DNA from: Psoroptes ovis | Taxonomy: Eukaryota > Arthropoda > Arachnida > Sarcoptiformes > Psoroptidae | Direction: 5' to 3' | DNA length: 64,000 nucleotides | NCBI GenBank assembly: GCA_002943765.1 | Contig: PQWQ01000043.1 | Coordinates: forward strand, 61,861 to 125,860 | Made by a program: the position numbers and the translations under genes | Notes under the pieces: generated by a model | The model's database searches: none | Seen by the model: the letters and a program-made list of their open reading frames with translations, nothing else | Told to the model about the DNA's origin: nothing | Shown: piece by piece, positions 25,785 to 37,526 of the stretch | How positions within the stretch are numbered: position 1 is the first letter of the stretch | Layout: each line of letters begins with the position of its first letter

Positions 25785-25865
25785 TGAGAATCGTCCGAAA
25801 AGTTATTGATGATTTTTACATTGAAAATCAATGGTGAAAACCTTTAAAACTTTCCGACCAACTTG
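25785..25865 (+). mobile_element. Decayed mariner-like MITE copy 7
   Basis: About 81 bp with TCGTCCGAAAAGTTATTG at the left and AAAACTTTCCGACCAACTTGA at the right. The arms still mirror each other but the TTAGG and CCTAA termini are eroded. Lies 150 bp from copy 6. Confidence 0.5.
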
Positions 25866-27557
25866 ATTTTTTTTTCATATATTTTCTTCAAACAAGAAAA
25901 AACCATTAATGATACCAACACAACGATAACAATAAATACACATACGCATATAATTCAAGTATATATATGTGTGTGCATGCACATTCGAAATATGTTTGAT
26001 TAGATTTTTTATTCCAATTTTCGTCACAAAAAACCAGATTCTGGTCCATATTATTCCTAGAGAACAACAATGTGTTTCGGTTGTGCACCGACGCCAAGAA
26101 TTCATTTCGTCAATTGATGGTGAAATTGGTTCAAACACACAGAGATCCAGAGAAAATAATGATTATACTCCGTAGAATCACACAAGAATCATTGGATACC
26201 AAGAAGAATAAAATAGAAAATGAGAGAAGGGCGTCATAAGAATCGAGAAAAACACAAAAATAAAAATAAATGAAAAATCATTTTGAACCAAACAATCATT
26301 TGAACCAAGCACACACATTGAAAAAGTCTGTTGTTTTTATTAGGGTTCTTTCATTCATTCACTTTACTTTATTTTTTTCGTTGATTATTATCGTGTATTT
26401 TTTATTTTCGGGTTGTTTTAGGGTTATTTTTATTTATTTTGTTTATCTGGTTGCCTTCCACAAATAATTGCATTCTTCGAAGACCCTGGAATCGCAAATT
26501 ATTTCAGTGAAAACGAAGCGATTCGCTGTCGATTCAGCTGCTGATTTCAATGATCATTTGATTCTCGGTGAATGCTTTATTTTACCGTGTTTCTGTAGAT
26601 TCCACATATATCTATTCGGCATTCGGCATTCATCGTAACCATTTGACAATTATATTCAATGCTTGACAAACGTTCAAATCATCGAAAAAATAGCGAAATT
26701 TTGTAAAATTCAGAAATGATTCAATTCATTTTATGAAAATCAATAAATTAATGAATCATTAACCAGTCATTGTTTACATAGCCATAATCATCATTGATTT
26801 TATGATTATCATTGATTTTAATGATAATTTCATAAATTCGGTGGCGGTGGTACATAAAATCAAATATATTTATTTATGATTAAATGAATTGAATTGAATG
26901 AACATGAACATACAATAATTTATCATTTATAATAATAATTAATAATAATATCATATTCGAACTATTTTGTGTTTCATCCACATCAGTGTATCGTATGATC
27001 GTTTAATCATCAGTTATTATTACACCATTTGAAATTCACTAGTCACTATTTCACTATTTTTCATAATAAACAATAATAAATAACGATGAAAAAATGATTA
27101 TTATTGTATTATCATCATCGTAGTCATATCTTTTAATATTGAATATTTATGTTTGAATATTTATTTGCGTTGTTTATTCATTTATGTGTGTTTATGTATC
27201 TATATGTTCATGTTCATGTCCATATATCATTTGAAAATGTTTTGAATCAATGAAATAACAATAATCAGCAGCAGCATTGGTTTTTATTCGTCGAGGTTTA
27301 TGAGGGTTGATGAGACCCGAGAAAATTTCGAAAAATAGAAATCAATGAAATAAATGACCAGTAAAAGACTGGAATTCGATTCAGCGATTTTGATGTCAGC
27401 GAATATTCCCCGGTCCCTATTCATTCTGTCATTTGTTTCGCATCTTTTGCATCGATATTAATGTGTTCATTTTAATGTGTGTCTGGTGTTTTGTCGGATT
27501 GATTAATGTTTATATTTCGATAATAATAATTGAATTGAATTGAATTGAACTGAATCA

Positions 27558-29236
27558 ATGATGGCAAATAATCAATTATCATTGATTATTGGACATCAAG
27601 AATCATTACAAATATTGATAACGATTGGTTTATCATTTACAATATTTAATTTGATTAATAATTTTCTAAGTCAATTTGATTGTTATTTAATCGCCGCTAA
27701 TTATGATAATGATGATGTTGTTAATTATGGTGATAATGAAAATGATAATGATAATGATAGATCCAATAAGAATTTATCTCGGAATAAAAAATTCAACACC
27801 GTTCAATATGATCGTTGGAAATGGAGAAACATTTTCGTATCGTTAATACATTCAATAATATCGGGTTTTTTGGCCATGTATTTGTAAGTAATTGATGATT
27901 GATTTGTCTTATTTAATTTTCCCGATAAATAATTCATAAGAAAAGGTCTAATTACTTTTTTCTAATTTTCGTTTATTTTGATTCAAAATCAATCAAAAAT
28001 CAATTAATCAATCAATCATTAAACCAATCAACCAATAAACACATTTATAGAACATATGAACATTTTCTATCACCAATGAAAAATAATTTTCGTACCACAA
28101 CAACAACAACAACAACATCGACATCAACATTAATTTATGGTAATCAAAATCAAAATCAAAATAATCATCATCATCAACCGCATCATCATCATCAGAATAA
28201 TAATCATCAAAATGGTTCAAGTAATAATAATCATCATGATCATCAATTATTAAAATATAAACGTTTATCGATTAGTTTTTCGATCGGTTATTTTATTTAT
28301 GATACATTATTATCGATAAATAAATTAGGAAAATATCCAGATCGGTTGGAAATAATTGTTCATCATTTAATAACAATGCTGACATTGATCATTGTTATTG
28401 TTCCGAATCAATATGAATTTCGAATATTGAATCCATTTCAACAATTTCAAATATATTGCCTGTTTGGACTAATTATTGAATTGAGCAACATTTTCATTCA
28501 TATACGTTCATTGAATAAATTGATAAAATTTTTTCAAAAATTTTATTATCAACAAATTAATAGTATATTTGCAATCAGTAAGTAAATATTCATATCAGTC
28601 TTGAATGATTTATAATCGATATTGTAATAATTATAATTTCATTGTTATTTTTATAATTATTCCATGTAATTTGATATTTATATTCAATGCATTTGATAAT
28701 CAATTATTATTATTCTAATTCTTTTCATTTTTTTCGTTGAAATTTAATTGGATTTTTCTTTACTTTTTCAAATATTCTAAATTGAATCAATTCATTCTAT
28801 ATCAATATCAAATCAATCGAAATCAATCGAATCAATCGATCAATATATTGACAATAATAATAATCAATAAATATGACTGATAATAGTATCAATAATAATA
28901 TTTCGTTTTTATCCATTAATAAAAATATGGATCGATATTTATGAAAATTATTATCTTAAATCATCATATATTATTGGATTCCTTGCAATATCATTCTTGA
29001 TGTTATCATTCATAATCATAAGTATTGTGATATTATGGCGTATTGTTCAAGAAGATTTTTTAATGCCATACCACCACCATAATCAACAACAACCTTCATC
29101 ATCATCAACATTATCTTTGAATAAAGATTCAAAGAAAACTTTTATACATCAATTATCCGATAGCATTGATGATGTCGATGATCCAGATGATCCAGATGAT
29201 CATCAGTCCATGGATGATCGAAAAAAACATCAATAA
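27558..29236 (+). CDS. TLC-domain membrane protein, TLCD1/2-like
   Basis: Three exons, 27558-27883, 28051-28577 and 28887-29236, give 400 aa with phases kept. The TLC domain shows YDRWKWRNIFVSLIHSIISG, the RLSISFSIGYFIYDTL segment, the conserved di-His in EIIVHHLITML, ELSNIFIHIRSL, then FRFYPLIKIW and a last TM segment, ending in an acidic tail with two DDPD repeats. This order and spacing follow TLCD1/TLCD2, multipass plasma-membrane proteins that influence phospholipid and cholesterol composition. A Thr-, Asn- and His-rich insert of about 45 residues (after NNFRTTT) interrupts the loop before the second core segment and explains most of the excess over the usual 250-300 aa. The start is the first of two adjacent ATGs. 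The third exon was placed by homology and phase, so its acceptor at 28885-28886 is less sure than the others. Confidence 0.8.
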
Positions 29237-30003
29237 AATAGCCTGCTCTGGTCTGGCCTGGTTGTTTGGTTTCAATCAATCATCAATCACCTTCGACATC
29301 AACTAAGCAAACATAACTACGTGTTTTATTTCAAATCATTCATTATTATTATTGGTTTTATTTTATCAATTATTAGATTGTCCGAAAAGTTTTGGCCGAT
29401 TTCTATGTGCAACTCTATTTATCAAAGCCGAATGAATTTTTCGGACAACCTAATATCATTTTATTTCATTTCTTTTACTGTTGTTTAGTGCCTACAATTA
29501 TCTTTGATTATTTGCAATTTATTAATGTTTGTTATTGGTTTTCATAAAAACATAAAACAAAAATATATCATCATTATAACCATTGGAAATTGCCTTGCTT
29601 CACATACACACACTGTGTTTGTTTCACTTTGATTTTTTTATTTATTATAATTTTCACTTTGAAAATTTGAAAAAATTAAAAAATTAAATTATTTATCATT
29701 GATTATTCGTATTTATTAATATTGATTGAATGATTTATTTATTTATTTAAAAAAATTTAAATGTATTCAAAGGGGTAAATTAATTTGAATGTGAAATTCA
29801 TCATCCATCGAATATGGCTAAGACTAAAGGTTCAAAGTTTTTTTAGAAATTTAAATTTTTAAGAAGTTTTTGTTTAAGAAAACTTTGACTATTTTTAAAC
29901 TTGACGAAATTTGAAGAAGTTTGATTAGCAAAAAATACTGCGCATTGAAATATCATTTGAAAATGTGATGTTCATCCATTGATATCAATGAGATTCAATG
30001 CTT
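29237..30003. other. Convergent 3' region between TLCD-like and BTB-PHR genes
   Basis: Both genes end here. Besides MITE copy 8 it is AT-rich, with AAATTTAAAT words and no open frame. No other element recognised. Confidence 0.5.
29373..29453 (+). mobile_element. Mariner-like MITE copy 8 (asymmetric type)
   Basis: 81 bp, TTAGATTGTCCGAAAAG to TTTTCGGACAACCTAA, TA at both flanks. Core GGCCGATTTCTATGTGCAAC and AAGCCGAATGAA as in copy 5. It lies 136 bp after the TLCD stop, so it may be transcribed in that 3' UTR. Confidence 0.87.
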
Positions 30004-32736
30004 TCAATAATAATAATAAAGTTCATTAAATTCGATTGTAGCCGTTTTCAAAAATGTCCAACTGATTGCTTCACCATCAACGATTTCCATTTGTGGTGTT
30101 TTATTTCGATGTCCTGCATATCATTGAAAATTAATGAATTAATTGAAATGTTTTCAATGTGAAAAATAGAAGAAAATCAAAGTCAAAAATACCTTTAATA
30201 ACAACAATATCATCGGTCAACGCTGTCGATTGAAATGTCAACAATAATTCATTAATATTTCCTTTTTTAACGTGTAATGGTTTTTTCAATTTAACATGAC
30301 AATCTTTATCTTTGGAAATGACAAACGACAGTGATTCATCAATGGTATCCTGGGTTTAATTTGGTAAATTTGAAAAATTTAAAATTTAAATTAAATTTTG
30401 AAAATTTAAAGTTTAATATCATAAATCTTCATTCTCATTGCTTTAAAATATATATTACCAAAATTATTTGATGTTCATCCGTTCCTCGTACTACCGACAA
30501 TGATTGTCCACCACTATTATCAGGTAAATTAAGTTTTGATGTAAATTTAAGTTGACAATCTAATTTTGGTGTACGAACTGAATAATAACTGTGTGTGTGT
30601 GTGTGAGAAAAAGAATGGGAATTATTGAAGCGATAAACGAGAGAAAATTTTTGAAAATTAAATCAAATTATATTTTTAAAATTTCTTATAAATATTACCC
30701 AGGATCCAACCGAATCGGTATCGATGCACCAACAATAAATAAATCACTATTATTGACCAAAAATTTTGAGCAAACCGATTTCACTGGTTTATTACCACCA
30801 CCAGCACCAACACCAACACCAACACCAACACCGGTCGATGCATTTGTGCTTGTTACATGTGCCAATGTTGTTGTTGTTGCATATGTTACCGGTTTATAGC
30901 GACGTACAGTAAAATATTCAGCTATAAAAATATAGAAAATCATTAATCAAATTGAATTTGATTCAAACAATTTCTAAAAACAAACATACGTGGTGCACAA
31001 CGTGGTGTTGTTTCTTGACTTAAACATTTCGGTATCGGTACAATGCCGGGTATTGCCAAATTCATGAATATTGCTATTTGTTCATTTTTTGTCAGAAATG
31101 ATGGTATATTACCATAATCCGAAATGGTGGCCACATTTTTACTATCGATTGAACCATTTTCATCTACTAATGTGGTAGCTGTTGACATTGTTGTTTGTGA
31201 TACGACACGTGCAAATTCTTCAGCAGTCATTGTCAAGAATCTTATATTTTTCAACACAATGCTTTGTTTGAAAATTAAAATGATTAATGAAAAACCTTTC
31301 TAATCAATCAAGCAGTATTTCTTACCTTTCATTCAAAATATTCCTAACAATATTCCAATCATTAACTTGTTTACCAGTCCTTTTACATTCATGTTGTGCC
31401 CATTGTACCACTGCATTAAGCAGCGAAAATTCTGAATAAAGATTCAAATATCGACGATTAACAATGAATTCTAATGTCGAAAGCTGTATGTTACTGGAGG
31501 AGAAAATATATTGATTTAAAGTAAAAAAACAAAGGATATTAGTCTTTTGGAAAAAATAATAATAAAAAATAAACACAGTCATAACATACTTGAATGATTT
31601 ATGTGTAATAACATGATATGTTTGTCGGTCGATCGTATTGATTGCTTGAAATATTAATTGCTGTGAATTTAATGCGATTGCAAATTCATAAACAGCACAT
31701 GCTGATGATGGTGTAATGTTTTTTTCGATATATGTCAGACATTCACTGATTATTATTATTATTTTTTGATCGAAATTAATACGAAAATACATCAAGAAAA
31801 TGAGAAAAAACAAGCAAATAATCGATTAGAAATGAATCTAGAAATAAATTAAAATAACGATAATAAATACCGAAGTAAATGTGGTAGCAGATATTTTTTA
31901 GCCGCATATGCAGTCAACATAGCATCATCGACTGAATTTAGATTCAACGAATCAGTATATGCATAACGTAATAAATTTTCAAAACCAATCGGTGCAATAT
32001 CCGGAATGCGTATTACTTTTGATTTATCAGCCATATCACCATAAAACATTGCTTCGAATACAGGACTAGTCATTGCCAGCAATACACGATGTCCAACATA
32101 TTTTTTCGAATGATTCGATGGGCCAACAATAAATGTAACATCAGTAAATGCTTTATTATGTAATAGATTTGATGCACGCGATACTAAACGATCAGCATCG
32201 CCATTAATCTATTTTATTTTGGTTGAACATTAAAAAGAAAATTAATTAATATGGAATTAAATTATCGAAAAACTTTTGTTTTATTTTATTTCTAAAAATT
32301 TAAATCATGGAAAACAATGTGAAAATTTGCAAGTCTTCCAAGATCTACATCTTAAGTATTGTCTAATGGTAAAATATTAGCCTTGATCATCATCATCATC
32401 ATCGCTAGCATCATCATGAAATTAATGATGTGTATAATGATGATATCAGCCAAAAAAAAACAAGAAGAAAAAATTCTTTCAAAGGTCTAAACCCTTAGCA
32501 AATTAATAAGACTATGACTATATTCAATGAATGATAAACAAAACACATACCAAACGTTGAAAATCGACTTCAGATTTAATAAATGTCGATCCGATACCAT
32601 TATTTGTTGCTGTTGCTGCTGCAGCAAAATTTGTTGGCGGATGATAACCAATTTGATCTGATGTTGTTTGATCTGAATGTTGATTGTGCTGTTGATTGAT
32701 TGCTGAATTGATATTTTGTGCTGTTGTACTTGTCAT
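30004..32736 (-). CDS. BTB-BACK-PHR domain protein (BTBD1/2-like)
   Basis: Nine exons: 32736-32551, 32208-31871, 31745-31590, 31493-31326, 31261-30990, 30921-30699, 30588-30459, 30349-30193, 30113-30004. Phases hold throughout, giving 579 aa. After a Gln/Asn/Ala-rich lead come a BTB domain (~63-175; FTDVTFIVG, GHRVLLAMTSPVFEAMFYGDMADKS, AKKYLLPHLL), BACK (~176-300; ECLTYIEKNI, EFIVNRRYLNLYSEFSLLNAVVQWA), a linker with IRFLTMTAEEFA, and a PHR domain (~370-579; FTVRRYKP, LFIVGASIPIRLDPGYYSV, EISWTFLKTATIEFNELYYY). Known for the family: substrate adaptor for Cullin-3 ligases; BTBD1/2 also bind topoisomerase I. The start is the first ATG in a GTG-led longer frame. The exon-6 GV-repeat comes from a CACCAA-type tandem, and the exon-7 acceptor abuts a GT/CA microsatellite. 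BTBD3/6 is a possible alternative name. Confidence 0.88.
30590..30605. repeat. (GT)n microsatellite at a splice acceptor
   Basis: Sixteen bases of GT (CA on the coding strand) lie directly before the TTATTATTC exon start of the BTB-PHR gene, so the intron ends CACACACAG. The last CAG of the acceptor is part of the repeat edge. Confidence 0.8.
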
Positions 32737-34309
32737 TTTTATTGTTATCAATTTTTTTACGAAATTCACATAGAAACAAGTGAAATAATAATAACCGGAA
32801 AATATTTGAAATATTGAAAATTGTCGGGAAAATAGTTATATTATTCGAATTGAACAATATTCTTCTTTGAAGATTCTGATTCTGGCGTTATTCCCCTAAT
32901 AATTCATTCATTCAATTCATGAATTGATTCGATTCAAATCAAATCTGATCAAAAAATATTCAAAAATCGACTGCTCATTGCATGGCTATCGATTCATCAA
33001 ATTCAAAATCAAATTCTGAACAATCACAGTTACAATAAAGTCAGTAAATGAAGCCAGCGAATGACGAATGAAATATATTTTTGAAATATTTGTAATCTTT
33101 CGCTGCGAAATGGAATATCTATGAATCGTAATATTCGTTGAAATAATAATGAAATGAAAAATGGATAAATACGAACAAACGAATGAATGAATGAAGATTT
33201 CCATGTAATAATCTTCTTTATTATTTTGGATTGTTTTGTCCATTTGTATTTTCGATATTTTGGCCATTATCTCATCGAATACCAACCAGAAAGGAACAAT
33301 GGTTACTATGGTTAATTACTCGAATCTACTTTTCCAAAAGAAGATTAAAACAAGTGAAATATTTTTACCAGAAACCAAACAATGGACCAACAATGGAAGC
33401 GGCCAGAGGAAGGATTGACCAGATTTACCTGGCACAAACACAGGGTATCAACAAAAAAAAAATGTTGGTCGTAACCCACAACAACTGCAAACAAACACTC
33501 CAAACGAATCGAAATGACCAAAAAATGATGATCATCATCATCTGAAAACAAAAATGATTATTATCATTATGGCTATTACACACATGATAATGGTGATGAT
33601 CTGACAAACAGAAATGAAAATTAGGACAATTTATGAAAAATGAATGACCATAGGAATTGACCATACACACATTGACAATACATGACCATAGTAATGTATA
33701 CGATTGAAAAAAACATGAAAACATTTACACACTGAAAACATTCATTTCGGGTGAATTCATTAATGAATGAATTGAATGAATTTTGTGAATACACACACAT
33801 ACACACACACACGATGAAAAAAATGGTTTAATTATTATTATTATTATTATAATGATAATAATAACAATTGTTTAATCATTTATGAATTTGAAAGACAATT
33901 GTCCATATTACGACGATCTCTATGTATTATCATTGGATATTACGAGTATTTCTGAAAATGAAAACAAATGTTTGTCCTTGTTTCATTGCTTAAAATCAAT
34001 GAATTTTCAAATTTCAATAATTCACACAGAGTATCAAATCCGAACCCAAATGGATCAAAAAGACCAAGGCCTTTGGTCTAACAAAAATTTTAAATAAACA
34101 AAATTAGCAAAATTAATCCAGTGGAAATTTTTTTTTTTGATCAAAGTATTTCATTTCGGTTTAATTTCAAATCAAAGCAAATATTAATCTATCCATTCAT
34201 ACTGATGATGATATTTAATTGAAAATATTTATTTTTTTTCATGGACCAAAATCAAAATCAAAATAAATTAAATGCATATGGACCATACGAATTATTTGTT
34301 ATTAATATA

Positions 34310-34390
34310 TTAGGCTGTCCGACAAGTTCTTGCCGATTTTCTCATAATTACCCTGAAATATAATCGGCAAAAACTTTTCGGACAGCCTAA
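34310..34390 (+). mobile_element. Mariner-like MITE copy 9 (palindromic type)
   Basis: 81 bp, TTAGGCTGTCCGACAAG to TTTTCGGACAGCCTAA with TA flanks. The G-to-C change at position 6 is mirrored at the other end (AGCC), so the pairing is kept. Arms TTGCCGATTTTC and AATCGGCAAAAA. Confidence 0.87.
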
Positions 34391-35805
34391 TACAAATCAA
34401 TATTTTATTTATTCATTTATTTCAAGCCATATGGATTTTTAAATTTCTAATTTCTGGGCTGCATTATCATCAACAAAAATATTGTTGTTGTTGTTGTTGT
34501 TGATTAAATGTAATACAAATAATGTAAAATGTAATGAACATAATTTTAATAATTCTGAATAATGATGATGGTAAATATCCTTTGTTTGAACCATTACCCT
34601 GTTACTACCCTGTGATTAACCATTTAGCAAATATGGATCATCATAATTATTTGTATTATTTAAATGATACAAAAACAGATAATAATTATCATTGTTATTA
34701 TCATTTTGTTTACTGGTTACTGGTCATTTACTTGGTAAATTACTTGTCTCTTTTAGAATCCTTCATAAATCTTTCATATAAAACTTACAAGTTTTTTTAC
34801 ACAGAAAAAGTTTAATGAAATGAAATGATTAAGTACCATTGTTTTTAATATTGCGCCAATGCATAGTGCATATAGTCAAATGAACATGAATATCGGCTTG
34901 ATATATCAAACTAAAACGATCATCATCATCCTTGGCTTTATTTTGATTAAAATTTTAGAACAATTAAAAATCAAACCTAATTTAAAAAACTAAACTGAAT
35001 TCATCAGCCTAAAGCCTGTAATGAATCAAGTCATGAAATGAAATCATTTGGCGAAAGATAATGTTTCATCAAGAACATTTCTACCCTAAAACATCTTCAT
35101 CTATTTAAATCTTTAATTTCCCATTCGCTGAATCGAAGGAATTTGTAATTCAAACACGGGATTTCGTTTCATTTCCCGTATTATTTTCCCATTTTTTACC
35201 ATTATTTCAATCTCCATAATGCAAATACTTCAAAATCTAGAAATGAAATCAAATGAATTTTGTTTGATTTTTCTAATTTATTTAATTCATATTCATCTCA
35301 TTGCATTCATATTCATATTCATTGGCATTCATATTAATTCATTTCAATTCAATTAATCTCATTTATTTATTTATTTGTCACAAATCTCTATGAATTCATT
35401 CTTAAATTCTTCAAGAAATTTAAGCTGAATGGTCAACTTTAACATGACAAAACTAAAGTAAATAAACGTCGTTCAACATTAGAGAATTTTGAATAAATAA
35501 ATGAATAAATGAATTAATTACAAAGTAAATATGATAATTTGTAATTTTGAATTTTCGTAAATTGTTTCATCATTAGATTCCAATGTTACCGTTGAATGAA
35601 TGATGAAAATGAATACATTTGCTTTTCATTTCATTTCACATAAATAATTACTATTATCATTATCATCATTATCATTATCATTCATTGAAAATTGACTTCC
35701 TGATGATGACACATTTCAAATTTTTTTTTTTTTTGACATCATCGTCATCGTCATTATCTTTTACAAAATATAATGATAAAACTATGACTATTAATTTTTT
35801 AAATA

Positions 35806-35886
35806 TTAAGTTGTCCGAAAAGTTTTGGCCGATTTTCATCAGCAACTCTATTCAATTAAGCCGAATGAACTTTTCGGACAGCCTAA
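35806..35886 (+). mobile_element. Mariner-like MITE copy 10 (asymmetric type)
   Basis: 81 bp, TTAAGTTGTCCGAAAAG to TTTTCGGACAGCCTAA with TA flanks. Core GGCCGATTTTCATCAGCAAC and AAGCCGAATGAAC as in copies 5 and 8. Confidence 0.87.
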
Positions 35887-36897
35887 TATTTTTCTCATTT
35901 TCATTTTCATTTTCTCTCCTCTCTGTGTTTTCTATGTTTGCTTGCCATAATAATCATCAAAAGCAATTATTTTTCAATCTATCATAATTTACTTTTTTTT
36001 TTGTTTGATATTCAAAGTTATTATGAAGCAATTTATGAGGCATTTACTTTCTTCTAATGTGCATTATGAATATTCATTGAATGAATATTCATATTTATTG
36101 TTCATATCATCATGAATGATATCATGAATATGAATATGACAGTTTATTGATTGAATGTACATACAGCAGTCTTCTATCGCTTCAGTTGATAGCGGAAAAA
36201 AAAAGATGAAAAATAGACAAGAGTGAAGCGGAATGACTCGAAATTTTCCAATTATCCATTACAGTAATTAATTATTTGAAAAAAAACAAAAATAATAATT
36301 AATATCTATCAGTATTAACCGACCAAAGTTATGACATGATATGATAGGATGATACTGTGCATTTATGATACATTTTATGCCATTTTTATGTAATTTTCAA
36401 TGCACATATATGTGTTATTAGATCATGAATGCATGGATTCATCGCATGAAATGTTTAAAATACACAAAATCTATAGTCTTCAACATGATCATTATCACTA
36501 TCGATTTCTCTGTTTCTTTTGAAGATTTCAAATCCTTCCTCCTAACGATATTCATGCATTTTTGAAAATGGAAACAATCCACCTTTATTGAACCAGATGG
36601 AATAGATAAGGTAAGATTAGGTCTTGTGTAATAGAACAAATGGAAAATGCTTAAATTGTCTTTGAAATACAGAAGGGAAAAAGTACATTTTACAAAACCA
36701 ATAATTCACCGATGTACAAATGTTTTGTTAGTTGAAATTGCCGAAAATACAATCAAATACATCAGTGTATTCATACATATATCTTTGACATCAAAATCGA
36801 AATAATGTCTAAAATATTGTTCTAAGACTTCGGGAATAAAATGGAACTTATTTCAAATTCGAATTTTACAATTTGAAAATGTGAAACCATTGTTGTA

Positions 36898-36978
36898 TTG
36901 GCATGTCCGGAAAATTTTCACCGATTTTTCCATATAAATTCCATTTTAAAATCGGCAAAAACTTTTCGGACAACTTGA
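36898..36978 (+). mobile_element. Mariner-like MITE copy 11 (palindromic type, decayed ends)
   Basis: About 81 bp: TTGGCATGTCCGGAAAAT at the left, AAAATCGGCAAAAACTTTTC then GGACAACTTGAA at the right. The inner stem is kept while both TTAGG termini have changed, so this is probably an old copy. Confidence 0.6.
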
Positions 36979-37526
36979 AATATTTATTGCTAAGGCGAAA
37001 TAAATTTTTTAAAAGATAATTTGAAATTGAAAAACAACAAGCAAACAACAACAAACAACAATGGTAATAAATAATTAAAAACACACACATTCAAATACAA
37101 ATACTAATGGTGAAAATTTTGAATTTTTTTTCATTCCATTTTCCTCGATTTATTTCATTTGTTCATTCAAAACTATAGTCTTATAAGAAACATTCATGTT
37201 CATTTGAATTTTTATAATGAACACAGAGAAGACCAACCAACACCAAAAACGAAGCAAAAACTGGAAAAATTTAAAAATTTGTGATTTATTCACACACATT
37301 ATACACACAGTAATGCACACACACACCAACAAACCAAACAAATAAACATTTGATTGATGATTGATGATTCTTTGATGTTTGTGTGTGTGGTACCACACAT
37401 TTGTACAATTACAATGTGATATTCGTTGCTGGTCCTTATTTATGGTGCCATAATTTTGTTCCTTTCAAAAGATGAAAGTGTATGCTTTCATTCCTCATTG
37501 AAAATACATTATTACCATTGTTAAAA

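Larger units (their letters stand above)
22222..27557. other. 5.3-kb gene-poor region with several MITEs
   Basis: No convincing gene. Contents: MITE copies at 22618, 24801, 25555 and a decayed one near 25785; trinucleotide runs at 23410-23600 (ATT, ATG, TCA); a TG/CA perfect hairpin at 24616-24657; and (TTGAA)n directly before the TLCD start. A minus-strand stretch near 26050-26140 has slightly higher GC and a Cys-rich frame (CTTETHCCSLG), possibly an exon, but no good donor was found. Open frames such as 24967-25281 are Ile/Leu/Phe low complexity. Confidence 0.5.
32737..37526. other. 4.8-kb gene-poor region
   Basis: No supported gene. Contents: simple repeats, (AC)n near 33791-33812, (TTA)n near 33832-33850, (TTG)n at 34481-34503, MITE copies at 34310, 35806 and 36898, and AT-rich single-copy-looking DNA. 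Several open frames of 60-120 codons here are His/Tyr/Phe low complexity without domain content. The 5' leader of the BTB-PHR gene must lie at its left end. Confidence 0.5.

Noticed and set aside
28582..28760. Candidate extra TLCD exon reading YNRYCNNYNFIVIFIIIPCN
   Set aside because: Looks like a TM segment but has no acceptor that keeps frame; joining 28577 to 28887 gives the FRFYPLIKIW segment that better fits the family.
33231..33724. Overlapping frames on both strands
   Set aside because: Three frames overlap with no recognisable product on either strand; none continues across a plausible intron.
34534..34815. 93-codon plus-strand Tyr/His/Asn-rich frame
   Set aside because: No domain, no splice sites in phase with a neighbour, composition as expected from AT-rich DNA.
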